DNA from: Nitrosomonadales bacterium
Lineage (GTDB): Bacteria > Pseudomonadota > Gammaproteobacteria > Burkholderiales > Gallionellaceae
Reading direction: 5' to 3'
Length of the DNA: 64,000 bases
Assembly (NCBI GenBank): GCA_016716325.1
Contig: JADJWO010000001.1
Coordinates: 620,001 to 684,000 of the forward strand
Shown: positions 18,614 to 28,979 of the stretch, piece by piece
Position numbering within the stretch: position 1 is the stretch's first letter
How the letters are laid out: every line of letters starts with the position of its first letter
Notes under the pieces: generated by a model
The model's database searches: none
Told to the model about the DNA's origin: nothing
The model's input: the letters and a program-made list of their open reading frames with translations, nothing else
Made by a program: the position numbers and the translations under genes

Positions 18614-19765
18614 TCATTTCAGACCGCCGCGCAGCTTCCACATCGACAGCGCCAGTCCCAGCAGGGCCATCGCCGCACTGAAGGTGTAGAGCGTCGTCGC
18701 CCCCCAATGCAGCCAGATCGGGCCGCTCAACAAACCGCCCAGCACCCCGCCAGCGCCATAACCCACGCTGCCGTAGAGCGCCTGCCCTTTCGACTGATGC
18801 CGCCCCTTGAAGAATTCATGCACCATGCCCACCGTCGCCGCATGGAACGCGCCGAAGGTGAGTGCATGCAACACCTGCGCCACCAGCAGCAGGGCAATGC
18901 TGTCCACCGCCCAACCAATCAACAGGAAACGCAACACCGCCGCCGCCAGACTGATCCGCAGGATACGCACCAGACCGAAACGTTGCGCCAGCGCGGGCAT
19001 CACAAAGAACACCGCGATCTCGCAGATCACCCCGATCGCCCACAGTCCGCCCACCGCAGCCTTGCTGTATTCATGCTCGACCAGATAGATGGAAAAGAAG
19101 GTGTAGTAAGGCCCGTGTGCCACCGCCATCAGGAAGCTCGCTCCGAGCAGCGCCAACACCTGCGGCCGCAACACGATCTGCCGGATCGGCTGATGGTCGG
19201 TGTGATGCGCCAGCACCTCCGTGGGCGGTAATTGCCGCGAAAAGAACATGATACCGATCTCGCACACCAGCCCGGCCCACAACAGCCATGCGATGGCGAT
19301 GTAATCGAAGGCATAACCCAGCCCCACCACCGACACGATGAAGCCGATCGACCCCCAGGAACGGATGCGCCCGTAATGCGCGGAGTTCTTTCCAAGATAA
19401 GTCAGCGTAATCGCCTCGACCAGCGGCATCGAGGCACTCCAGAAGAAGCTCATCAGCGTCAGCACCAGCAGCATGCCCCAGAAACCGGTCGTCACAAACA
19501 CACCCAGATAGAACAACGCGCTCAGGCCGGCCGCCGCCGCCACCACTTCCCTGCGTCGTCCCGAGCGATCGGCCAGCCACCCCCATATGTTCGGTGCAAC
19601 CATGCGCATCACCGGATGCACCGACATCAGGATGCCGATCTCGATGGGATTGAACCCGATGGATTGGAGGTACAGGCTCCAGTAGGGAGAGAACAGCCCC
19701 ACGAAGGCATAGTAGAAGAAATAGAAACCGGCGATGCGCCAGTGGTAGTTACCGGATGCGAACAT
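18614..19765 (-). CDS. MFS transporter (HcaT/nucleoside-symporter-like)
   Basis: 383 residues with twelve predicted membrane helices. The N-terminus GFYFFYYAFVGLFSPYWSLY and the loop PNIWGWLADRSGRRREV are typical of the MFS_1-like/HcaT branch. The substrate cannot be read from sequence. I prefer the ATG at 19765; an in-frame ATG at 19792 adds nine residues and neither has a convincing ribosome site. It is divergent from grpE and 46 bases upstream of cimA. Confidence 0.82.
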   Translation of the reverse strand: MFASGNYHWRIAGFYFFYYAFVGLFSPYWSLYLQSIGFNPIEIGILMSVHPVMRMVAPNIWGWLADRSGRRREVVAAAAGLSALFYLGVFVTTGFWGMLLVLTLMSFFWSASMPLVEAITLTYLGKNSAHYGRIRSWGSIGFIVSVVGLGYAFDYIAIAWLLWAGLVCEIGIMFFSRQLPPTEVLAHHTDHQPIRQIVLRPQVLALLGASFLMAVAHGPYYTFFSIYLVEHEYSKAAVGGLWAIGVICEIAVFFVMPALAQRFGLVRILRISLAAAVLRFLLIGWAVDSIALLLVAQVLHALTFGAFHAATVGMVHEFFKGRHQSKGQALYGSVGYGAGGVLGGLLSGPIWLHWGATTLYTFSAAMALLGLALSMWKLRGGLK

Positions 19766-19826
19766 GGCAGGACAGCGTTTGAATGGGCACATTATCTCAC
19801 GCCGGAAAAAATATTTTCCCCGCGCT

Positions 19827-19854
19827 CTTGAAAATACCGGCCCCGACCCCAGCT
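19827..19854 (+). promoter_or_regulatory. Sigma32-type heat-shock promoter for grpE
   Basis: CTTGAAA at 19827-19833, a 13-base spacer, then CCCCAGCT at 19847-19854. This is close to the enterobacterial sigma32 pattern CTTGAAA-N13-15-CCCCATNT. The grpE ATG is 28 bases downstream of the -10 block, leaving a short leader that contains the GGAGAG site. Confidence 0.8.
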
Positions 19855-19882
19855 ACCGTCAGGTCGAAACACGGAGAGCATC

Positions 19883-20428
19883 ATGGAACAGAACGGAACC
19901 AACCCACAGATCGAACAGCACGAGGTTGTCGACAACGTCGAAACCGCCGCCGAAAACAGGGCCGAGACGATACCCAGTCTGGAAGAAATGTTGCAAGCAG
20001 CGGAACGCAAGGCCCAGGAACACTACGACGCATGGATGTATGCCAAGGCCGAGGGCGAGAACATCCGCCGCCGCGCTGCCGAGGATGTGAGCAAGGCGCA
20101 AAAGTTCGCAGTGGAACGTTTCTCCGGCGAGATGCTGTCGGTAATGGACAGCCTGCAGGCGGGGCTGGCCGTCGAGACCGAGAACGTCGAGAGCTTCAAG
20201 AGTGGCATGGAACTGACCCTGAAACAGCTCTCCAGCGTGTTCGAGAAATTCAACATCGTCGAGGTCAACCCGGTCGGCGAGAAGCTCGATCCGAACAGGC
20301 ACCAGGCCATCGGCATGCTGGACAGCGACCAACCTGCCAACACCGTGGTCAGCGTGATGCAAAAGGGCTACACCCTGAACGACCGGGTACTGCGTCCGGC
20401 AATGGTCATGGTTTCAAAGGGCAAATGA
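19883..20428 (+). CDS. grpE: Nucleotide exchange factor GrpE
   Basis: 181 residues. GrpE releases ADP from DnaK. An acidic N-terminus and a long helix (about 30-90) lead to the conserved segment AQKFAVERFSGEMLSVMDSL, and the beta domain carries NPVGEKLDPNRHQAIGM and VVSVMQKGYTLNDRVLRPAMV. A GGAGAGCATC site precedes the ATG. It opens the grpE-dnaK-dnaJ heat-shock cluster behind a sigma32-type promoter. Confidence 0.96.
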   Translation: MEQNGTNPQIEQHEVVDNVETAAENRAETIPSLEEMLQAAERKAQEHYDAWMYAKAEGENIRRRAAEDVSKAQKFAVERFSGEMLSVMDSLQAGLAVETENVESFKSGMELTLKQLSSVFEKFNIVEVNPVGEKLDPNRHQAIGMLDSDQPANTVVSVMQKGYTLNDRVLRPAMVMVSKGK

Positions 20429-20434
20429 CAAGCA

Positions 20435-20462
20435 CTTGAAAAATACGATGCCGCCCTGATAT
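20435..20462 (+). promoter_or_regulatory. Possible second sigma32-like promoter before dnaK
   Basis: CTTGAAA at 20435-20441 and a weaker CCCTGATAT block at 20454-20462, with a 12-base spacer. A 6-bp stem (GCCGCC 20450-20455 / GGCGGC 20465-20470) overlaps the -10 block. The -35 is exact but the -10 and spacing are poor. Confidence 0.35.
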
Positions 20463-20522
20463 GAGGCGGCAAGGCAGCAACACTATTCAACATTTTAGGA
20501 ATTCAACTGAAAGGAAAGCATC

Positions 20523-22445
<1,923 letters not shown>

Positions 22446-22466
22446 TGTGGTAAGTAGCAAGTAGGC

Positions 22467-22504
22467 AGTGGGGAGTGGGGTAAACCCGCTTCCCACTTTC
22501 CACT
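22467..22504. repeat. Purine-rich imperfect inverted repeat in the dnaK-dnaJ gap
   Basis: AGTGGGGAGTGGGG (22467-22480) can pair imperfectly with CTTCCCACTTTCCACT (22489-22504). The right arm is followed by further CACTTCCAAC-like units. The block fills most of the 82-base gap and leaves dnaJ without an obvious Shine-Dalgarno site. Confidence 0.55.
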
Positions 22505-22527
22505 TCCAACTTTCCGTTTCTTACACA

Positions 22528-23658
22528 ATGAGCAAAAAAGACTATTACGAAGTCCTCGGTGTCAATCGCGACGCGTCGGAGGAAGAGATCAAGAAGGCTT
22601 ATCGCAAGCTGGCGATGAAGCACCACCCCGACCGCAATCCGGACAACCCGAAGGCCGAGGAACACTTCAAGGAAGCCAAGGAAGCCTACGAGACGCTGTC
22701 CGACGGACAGAAGCGCGCGGCCTATGACCAGTACGGCCACGCCGCGTTCGAGGCTGGCGGCATGGGGGGCGGCAATCCGTTCGGTGCAGGCGGTGCGCAG
22801 GGTTTCGACTTCTCCGACATCTTCGGCGACATCTTCGGAGGCGGACGCGGAGGTGGTGGCCGCAGCCACGTGCAGCGCGGCGCCGACCTGCGCTACAACC
22901 TGGAGATCACGCTGGAACAGGCCGCACGCGGCACCGAGACGCAGATTCGCGTCCCGACCATGGCGGAATGCGAAACTTGCAATGGTTCGGGTGCCAAGCC
23001 CGGCACCAGCCCGACCACCTGTACCACCTGCGGCGGTCATGGTCAGGTGCGCATGCAACAAGGCTTCTTCTCCATCCAGCAGACCTGTCCGCGCTGCCAC
23101 GGCAACGGCAAGATGATCGCCTCGCCATGCAAGGACTGCAATGGCAACGGCCGCATCAAGAAACACAAGACCCTGTCGGTGAAGATCCCGGCCGGCGTGG
23201 ACAACGACGACCGCATCCGCCTGTCCGGTGAAGGCGAACATGGCGTGCATGGCGGTCCGCCGGGCGACCTGTACGTGGTCATCCATCTCAAGCCGCACGC
23301 GGTATTCCAGCGCGACCACGATGACCTGCATTGCGAGATGCCGATCAGCTTCACCACTGCGGCACTGGGCGGCGAGATCGAGATCCCCACGCTGGACGGG
23401 GTTGCCCGCATCAAGATTCCCGCCGAAACGCAGAGCGGCAAACAGTTCCGCCTGCGCGGCAAGGGCATCAAGGGTGTGCGCAGTTCCAGCCACGGCGACC
23501 TGCACTGCCATGTGATCGTTGAAACGCCGGTGAACCTGACCGATCGCCAGAAGGAATTGCTGCGCGAGTTCGAAGCCATCAATGAGACCGACAGCGGACG
23601 CCATAACCCGCGCGCAAAATCCTGGATGGACAAGGTCAAGGACTTTTTCGGTCAATGA
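22528..23658 (+). CDS. dnaJ: Molecular chaperone DnaJ (Hsp40)
   Basis: 376 residues. The J domain (1-70) has the HHPDRNPDNP catalytic loop. A Gly/Phe-rich linker (about 75-115) leads to four zinc-finger repeats: CETCNGSG, CTTCGGHG, CPRCHGNG and CKDCNGNG. C-terminal substrate domains follow. The start MSKKDYYEVLGV is universal. There is no clear ribosome site upstream, only the T/C-rich repeat. The last codons (KVKDFFGQ-stop) are duplicated about 100 bases downstream. Confidence 0.97.
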   Translation: MSKKDYYEVLGVNRDASEEEIKKAYRKLAMKHHPDRNPDNPKAEEHFKEAKEAYETLSDGQKRAAYDQYGHAAFEAGGMGGGNPFGAGGAQGFDFSDIFGDIFGGGRGGGGRSHVQRGADLRYNLEITLEQAARGTETQIRVPTMAECETCNGSGAKPGTSPTTCTTCGGHGQVRMQQGFFSIQQTCPRCHGNGKMIASPCKDCNGNGRIKKHKTLSVKIPAGVDNDDRIRLSGEGEHGVHGGPPGDLYVVIHLKPHAVFQRDHDDLHCEMPISFTTAALGGEIEIPTLDGVARIKIPAETQSGKQFRLRGKGIKGVRSSSHGDLHCHVIVETPVNLTDRQKELLREFEAINETDSGRHNPRAKSWMDKVKDFFGQ

Positions 23659-23760
23659 CCGAAAGTCCTTGACCTTGCGGCGAAGGCTAACTTGCGCAGC
23701 AAGTTAAGGGCACATGCCCGGCCGTAACCACAAAGTGAAGGATTTTTTCGGTCAATAGGC
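23634..23760. repeat. Palindromic block and duplicated dnaJ tail
   Basis: The end of dnaJ and the next bases form a near-perfect inverted repeat centred on the stop codon (about 23634-23678; AAGGTCAAGGACTTT pairs with AAAGTCCTTGACCTT). Two small hairpins follow (AACTTG/CAAGTT and GGGCACATGCCC). A second copy of the dnaJ end, encoding KVKDFFGQ-stop, then occurs at about 23732-23757. The arrangement looks like insertion or duplication at the 3' end of dnaJ. Confidence 0.65.
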
Positions 23761-23795
23761 CAAGCATTCCAAGCCATAACCAGACCCACAAAAGA

Positions 23796-23821
23796 ACAAC
23801 GCCCCGTATCCGGGGCGTTGT
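23796..23821. terminator. Bidirectional terminator between dnaJ and pstS
   Basis: An 11-bp perfect stem (ACAACGCCCCG at 23796-23806, CGGGGCGTTGT at 23811-23821) with a TATC loop. On the minus strand TTCTTTTG follows, fitting the end of pstS. On the plus strand it can end the dnaK-dnaJ transcript, although the T-run there is short. Confidence 0.85.
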
Positions 23822-23867
23822 CTTGTTCACATCCCGTGACCGACCGGGGATGCAATGATCATCCGTG

Positions 23868-24920
23868 TTATTTGTACAGCGATGAACCGGACGTGTCGCG
23901 GATCTGGTTCTTCCATGCCTTGCGGATCAGGTTCTGCACATTCTCCGGCAGCGGCACGTAATCCAGGTCGGCAGCCATCTGGTTGCCATTGCCGTATGCC
24001 CAATCGAAGAACTTCAGCACTTCTTTCGCAGTCGCGGCATTTTCCTGCATCTTGTGCATCAGGATGAAGGTCGCGCCGCTGATCGGCCAGCTTTCCTTGC
24101 CCGGTTCGTTGGTCAGGATTTCATAGAAGCCTTCCGCCTTGTCCCATTGCACGTTCGCTGCCGCTGCCTTGAAGCTGTCCTGGCTGGGTTCGACGAATGC
24201 TCCGTCGCGGTTCTGCATCTTCACGTGAGCCATTTTGTTCTGCAGCGCGTAGGCGAATTCCACATAACCGATGGAACCCTTGATGCGTTGCACGTAAGAG
24301 GCCACGCCTTCGTTACCCTTGCCGCCGGTACCGACCTTCCAGGACACTGCCGAACCTTCGCCAACTTCAGACTTCCATTCCGGGCTGACCTTGGACAGGT
24401 AGTTGGTGAAAATGAACGAAGTGCCGGAACCGTCGGAACGGTGCACCACGGTGATGTTCTCGTCAGGCAGCTTGACGTCCTTGTTCAGGGCGACCAGCGC
24501 AGGATCGTTCCACTTGTTGATCTTGCCCAGGAAGATGTCGGCCAGTACGGTGCCGGTCAGCTTGATCTGCCCGGCAGCAATGCCTGCGACGTTCACGACA
24601 GGAACCACGCCGCCGATCACAGTCGGGAATTGCAGCAGGCCGTCCTTGTCCAGTTCCGCCGGTTTCAGCGGCTTGTCGGATGCGCCGAAATCCACGGTCT
24701 TGGCGGTGATCTGCTTGATGCCGCCGCCGGAACCGATGGATTGGTAGTTCATTGCTACGCCGGTCTTGGCGTTGTAGGCTTCCGCCCATTTAGCGTAGAC
24801 CGGGTACGGGAAGGTTGCGCCCGCGCCGGTGATGGTCGCAGCGGCCATGCCAGCACCGGCATAGGCCAGGGCAGTCGCGGTGATCGTGCCGACGATGAGT
24901 TGCTTGAGTTTGCTATTCAT
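23868..24920 (-). CDS. pstS: Phosphate ABC transporter substrate-binding protein PstS
   Basis: 350 residues, secreted to the periplasm. A signal peptide MNSKLKQLIVGTITATALAYAG ends near residue 26. The mature N-terminus has the phosphate-binding GAGATFPYPVYAKW, and the motifs SIGSGGGIKQI and VVHRSDGSGTSFIFTNYL follow. I chose the start at 24920, preceded by GGAGGTATCA; an in-frame extension upstream would disrupt the signal peptide. No pstCAB genes follow, so the permease lies elsewhere. It is 78 bases downstream of a porin with a Pho box and probably belongs to the same phosphate-starvation response. Confidence 0.96.
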   Translation of the reverse strand: MNSKLKQLIVGTITATALAYAGAGMAAATITGAGATFPYPVYAKWAEAYNAKTGVAMNYQSIGSGGGIKQITAKTVDFGASDKPLKPAELDKDGLLQFPTVIGGVVPVVNVAGIAAGQIKLTGTVLADIFLGKINKWNDPALVALNKDVKLPDENITVVHRSDGSGTSFIFTNYLSKVSPEWKSEVGEGSAVSWKVGTGGKGNEGVASYVQRIKGSIGYVEFAYALQNKMAHVKMQNRDGAFVEPSQDSFKAAAANVQWDKAEGFYEILTNEPGKESWPISGATFILMHKMQENAATAKEVLKFFDWAYGNGNQMAADLDYVPLPENVQNLIRKAWKNQIRDTSGSSLYK

Positions 24921-24952
24921 TGATACCTCCATTTGTTGTGCATCTCTTGCGG

Positions 24953-24983
24953 TAAAAGCGACGGGCATCGGAATACCCGTCGC
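24953..24983 (-). terminator. Terminator/attenuator between porin and pstS
   Basis: GCGACGGG at 24958-24965 pairs with CCCGTCGC at 24976-24983; on the minus strand the hairpin is followed by TTTTACC. The short T-run suggests partial read-through from the porin into pstS. Confidence 0.7.
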
Positions 24984-24998
24984 CTCTTTCAAACCCGC

Positions 24999-26105
24999 TT
25001 AGAAAGTGTGTTGCATGCCCAGAGAGATCACGGAAGGCGACGCGCCGATACCGTTGATCGTGCCGGCAGCTGCAGAACTCTGGCTGAAGCCGTAGTCGCT
25101 GCCACGCTGGTTATTGATGCGCGAGTAGATCGCATACAGCTTGGTGCGCTTGCTCAGGCCGTGGTCGTAGCCCAGGCTGAACTGGTTCGCGCCGGTATTG
25201 GCCCTCGCACCTATCTGGCCGGACTTTCCGTAGGCCACCTTGATCGCATCCATGCCCATCTTGTAATTGCCGGACAGGTAGTAGGCGTTGTGACCGCGCG
25301 CATTGGCACCCAAAGCGCCGGCGTTATCGCTGCTCTTCTCATAGACGAAAGCGGCGGTGAACGCGTCGATGTCATAACTCAAACCCAGTTTCCATGCAGA
25401 TTCCTTGGTACCCAGGACGCTGTTGAGCTTGTGCGTCTCGTATGCGAGTCCGCCGTAGAAACCGGATGCCTTGTACATGCCGGCCAGGCTCAATGCGTCA
25501 GACTTGGCAGCAGCAGCGGTGGTATTGCCTTCCGACAGGTTGACATAGGCGGCCGCACCGGTGAAACCGTTCATGTCCGGGCTGATGTAGGCGATCACGT
25601 CCGGCTGGCGACCGTCGAAAGCGGCAAATGCGGAATCAACAGTCGTGTTGCTGGTCACGCCGCCCATCAGCGCGCGGTTGTCGGCAATGGTGTCGCCGAA
25701 CACGTCCAGCTTGCGTGTTGCCAGTTTGTATGGGGTGTCGTGACGGCCCAGCAACACGGTACCCATGCTGTCGCTCTTCAGCCCCAGGAAGGTGTTGCGG
25801 GTCGCGAAGGTGCCGCCGGTATTGTCCATGTTGATCTGCTGCTCGATCTGCCAGACTGCTGTCAGTCCGTCGCCCAGTCCTTCGGAACCCTTCAGACCCA
25901 GCTTCGAAACGTTGCTCGAGACGTTGCTCTTGCTCGCACCGGCAACGCCGGCGGCAGAGGTGCCGTTGCTGATGATGTCATAAGACATGTCGGCCTTGCC
26001 GTAAATACTGACGTTGCCGGTATCCGCCAGTGCCGGCGTCGCGAAGGCGGCTGCGGCCAGCGCAACGACGATGAGTTTCTTTTGTTGCATGCAAGTGGTT
26101 TGCAT
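24999..26105 (-). CDS. General outer-membrane porin, probably phosphate-regulated
   Basis: 368 residues, Gram-negative porin of the betaproteobacterial trimeric type. The signal peptide has core KKLIVVALAAAAFATPALA. The mature protein starts DTGNVSIYGKADMSYDI, contains VSKLGLKGSEGLGDGLTAVWQIE, and ends with the aromatic outer-membrane signature SLGMQHTF. I keep the ATG at 26105 because AGGAG lies 8 bases before it; an in-frame ATG five codons later also gives a good signal peptide. The upstream Pho half-sites and the pstS neighbour suggest an anion or phosphate-starvation porin, by analogy with PhoE/OprP; selectivity is not readable. Confidence 0.9.
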   Translation of the reverse strand: MQTTCMQQKKLIVVALAAAAFATPALADTGNVSIYGKADMSYDIISNGTSAAGVAGASKSNVSSNVSKLGLKGSEGLGDGLTAVWQIEQQINMDNTGGTFATRNTFLGLKSDSMGTVLLGRHDTPYKLATRKLDVFGDTIADNRALMGGVTSNTTVDSAFAAFDGRQPDVIAYISPDMNGFTGAAAYVNLSEGNTTAAAAKSDALSLAGMYKASGFYGGLAYETHKLNSVLGTKESAWKLGLSYDIDAFTAAFVYEKSSDNAGALGANARGHNAYYLSGNYKMGMDAIKVAYGKSGQIGARANTGANQFSLGYDHGLSKRTKLYAIYSRINNQRGSDYGFSQSSAAAGTINGIGASPSVISLGMQHTF

Positions 26106-26169
26106 CGTTCATTCTCCTGAATATTTGTAAAGCCGCCATAGCGCGACACCGGCAGCTTATGCGGAGAAT

Positions 26170-26209
26170 GTGAAAAAGCGATGACGAAAATATTACGGAT
26201 TTATTACGG
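26170..26209 (-). promoter_or_regulatory. Pho box (tandem PhoB half-sites) upstream of the porin
   Basis: Read on the minus strand, four 7-bp units occur at exact 11-bp spacing: CCGTAAT, CCGTAAT, TCGTCAT and TTTTCAC, separated by the 4-base spacers AAAT, ATTT and CGCT. This is the layout of PhoB-binding sites (CTGTCAT-like units with AT-rich spacers). It lies 65-104 bases upstream of the porin ATG. Confidence 0.78.
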
Positions 26210-26312
26210 GGACGACTGGATGCCTGATCGGCAGGACCAGCAGCAAGATGCTCACAGACAGACAATCAATCCTGATGGCAGGATGCGCGATTGGCCGGGA
26301 AAAGGTGGCGGG

Positions 26313-27104
<792 letters not shown>

Positions 27105-27127
27105 CGCATTCTCCCTGTTGATGACAC

Positions 27128-27892
27128 TCAAAAATCGAATCGTTGTCCCTGCTTGAGGGGCACCGGATGGTATGCGCCGCAGTCGGCATTCACCTCCGCC
27201 ATGATGCGCTCTTCATTGCCCGGCTCGTTGTGGGTGATGAGCAGTTGCACCGGACGCCGCAACCGCGCCAGTCCGCGCGCCAGCAACGCGGCGCAGAGAT
27301 GACCGAACGCTTCGGCAGAACGGATGTTGGCGTTGAGGACCGTCGTTTCGATCATCAGGTAGCGCAGGTTGTCGATGCCGTTCAGTGCCGACCAGAATGC
27401 CTCGCAATCCGTGGTATCGCCGCTGAATACGAAACTGGCGGCGCCACTGTCCATCCGATAGCCCACCGCCGGGATCGAATGGCGCGCCGGTAGCGCGGTG
27501 ATGCGCCGTTCGCCGAACTTTACCGTTTCGCCGCATGCCAGCGGGATCAGCCGGATGAAAGGCTTGTCCGCGGTCGGTAACACGCTGTAATCCGGCCACA
27601 ACTCCCCGTTCAGCAGATTCTTCTTCAGCGCGGCGATGGTCTCCGGCAAGGCATGGACATTCAGCGGGCCCTGACGGACGAACGCCGCCGCATCGGCCAG
27701 CAACGGCACGAACCCGCAATGATCCAGGTGCGCGTGCGTCAGGAACACGTGATCCACCCGTGCCATCTGCTCCAGGCTCAGATCGCCGACACCGCTGCCC
27801 GCATCGATCAGGATGTCGTCGTCCAGCAGCAGCGAAGTAGTGCGGCGCAAACCGCCGATCCCGCCATAACAGCCCAGTACGGTCAGGCGCAT
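27128..27892 (-). CDS. Metallo-beta-lactamase-fold cyclic-nucleotide phosphodiesterase-like protein
   Basis: 254 residues. The metal-binding motif THAHLDHCG lies at about residue 52, with further ligand regions PARHSIPAVG, FSGDTTDC and a C-terminal THNEPG. The pattern fits the class II 3',5'-cyclic-nucleotide phosphodiesterase branch of the metallo-beta-lactamase fold; other hydrolytic roles cannot be excluded. It lacks a signal peptide. It lies 23 bases upstream of the dienelactone-hydrolase gene and downstream of a MITE-like element. Confidence 0.72.
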   Translation of the reverse strand: MRLTVLGCYGGIGGLRRTTSLLLDDDILIDAGSGVGDLSLEQMARVDHVFLTHAHLDHCGFVPLLADAAAFVRQGPLNVHALPETIAALKKNLLNGELWPDYSVLPTADKPFIRLIPLACGETVKFGERRITALPARHSIPAVGYRMDSGAASFVFSGDTTDCEAFWSALNGIDNLRYLMIETTVLNANIRSAEAFGHLCAALLARGLARLRRPVQLLITHNEPGNEERIMAEVNADCGAYHPVPLKQGQRFDF

Positions 27893-27900
27893 CGCAACCT

Positions 27901-28046
27901 CAGAAGCTGATAAAAAAATGCTGCGCGACTGTAATGCGGGGCCGTGCGGTGCTCGAAATCCTCATGTACGCTTGTGCACACTTCGGCTCCTGCGCTCCGC
28001 CCTCCCCCGCCTGACAGCCGCTCGCTGGTTTTTTTAAACAGCTTCT
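27901..28046. repeat. MITE-like intergenic element, copy 2 (between the phosphodiesterase and hupE)
   Basis: About 146 bases bounded by imperfect inverted ends: AGAAGCTGATAAAAAAA at 27902-27918 and TTTTTTTAAACAGCTTCT at 28029-28046. The interior carries TGCTCGAAATCCTCATGTAC and a TGTGCACA-type core, and shares its order of short blocks with the reverse complement of the element at 39.47-39.60 kb. It fills the whole gap and abuts the hupE stop codon. Confidence 0.7.
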
Positions 28047-28633
28047 CATGCTGCTATCAGATACACGCCACACAGCGCGATGCCCGTCCCGGCAAAACGG
28101 ATGGCATGCTCACGCGTCAGTCGCTGCATCCCCAGACCGAACGCGATGCCCGCAATATGCAATAGCGCCGTCGTCAGTACAAAACCTACCGCATAGCTCA
28201 TGCCGGATACCAGCGCGGGCATCTCTGCGCCATGCGCATGACCATGCCACAACGCGAACAACCCGACCATGCCGCAGCTCAGCCAGAGCGGCATGCGGAT
28301 CGCGGTAGCGATCAATACGCCCAGCAGCAGCACCGACAGCACGATGCCCTGCTCGACGAACGGCAAGGCGATGCCCAGCGCCGGCAACATGCCGCCCACC
28401 GCCATCACGCCGACGAAGCTGAGTGGCACGACCCATACCGAACGGCCGCCCGACTGCGCTGCCCACAACCCCACGGCCAGCATCGCGCAAACGTGATCCA
28501 GGCCGCTGAACGGATGCGTGAATCCATGCGTGAAACCGCTGGCATCCCCGATGCCGACATGCGCATACGCTAAGGACGGCAACAGTGTCCCCAGCACAAT
28601 GGTTACTGCCCGCGACAAAATTTTCCTGTTCAT
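28046..28633 (-). CDS. hupE: HupE/UreJ family membrane protein
   Basis: 195 residues. A signal-like N-terminus (to about residue 24) leads to a histidine-containing first loop (HVGIGDASGFTHGFTHPFSG) and six to seven membrane helices with the HGHAHGAEMP segment. HupE/UreJ proteins are associated with nickel or cobalt uptake for hydrogenase and urease; no such enzyme is in this window. I chose the start at 28633, as the reading upstream in the same frame is the shadow of the DUF190 gene. It lies 29 bases after DUF190. Confidence 0.87.
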   Translation of the reverse strand: MNRKILSRAVTIVLGTLLPSLAYAHVGIGDASGFTHGFTHPFSGLDHVCAMLAVGLWAAQSGGRSVWVVPLSFVGVMAVGGMLPALGIALPFVEQGIVLSVLLLGVLIATAIRMPLWLSCGMVGLFALWHGHAHGAEMPALVSGMSYAVGFVLTTALLHIAGIAFGLGMQRLTREHAIRFAGTGIALCGVYLIAA

Positions 28634-28662
28634 GACAACCTCACAAAAGTCTATTGAAAATC

Positions 28663-28968
28663 CTAAATGACGCCCGCCTGCACTGCATGGCGCACATGGA
28701 ATACATCGAGATCCTCGGCATGCAGCACATCCAGCAGCTTCTCCGCGAGCGCATCGTCGATGATGAATTCCACCTTGACCGCCAGTTCGCCCGCCAGCTC
28801 GAAGAAGGTCTCCTCGTGCAGCTTGCCGTGCCGGCCGAACCCCGCGATCGCGCGGAATGCCGAACCGCCCTGGATGCCGAGTGTCCTGGCTTTTTCCAGC
28901 AGCCATTCGTACAACGGCATGCCGGCATGGTGCTGCTTCTCGCTGACATAAAAAGTAAGCACGTTCAT
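28663..28968 (-). CDS. DUF190 family protein
   Basis: 101 residues, starting MNVLTFYVSEKQHHAGMPLY and containing GIQGGSAFRAIAGFGRHGKL, the hallmark segment of DUF190 (a small ferredoxin-like, PII-like protein). DUF190 genes are commonly paired with crcB, as here: 11 bases separate the two. It probably modulates or supports the fluoride channel, though the molecular role is unproven. Confidence 0.9.
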   Translation of the reverse strand: MNVLTFYVSEKQHHAGMPLYEWLLEKARTLGIQGGSAFRAIAGFGRHGKLHEETFFELAGELAVKVEFIIDDALAEKLLDVLHAEDLDVFHVRHAVQAGVI

Positions 28969-28979
28969 GTTTGCGCTCC

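Noticed and set aside
20450..20470. Hairpin GCCGCC/GGCGGC before dnaK as a terminator
   Set aside because: Stem is only 6 bp and has no T-run; it overlaps a possible promoter instead.
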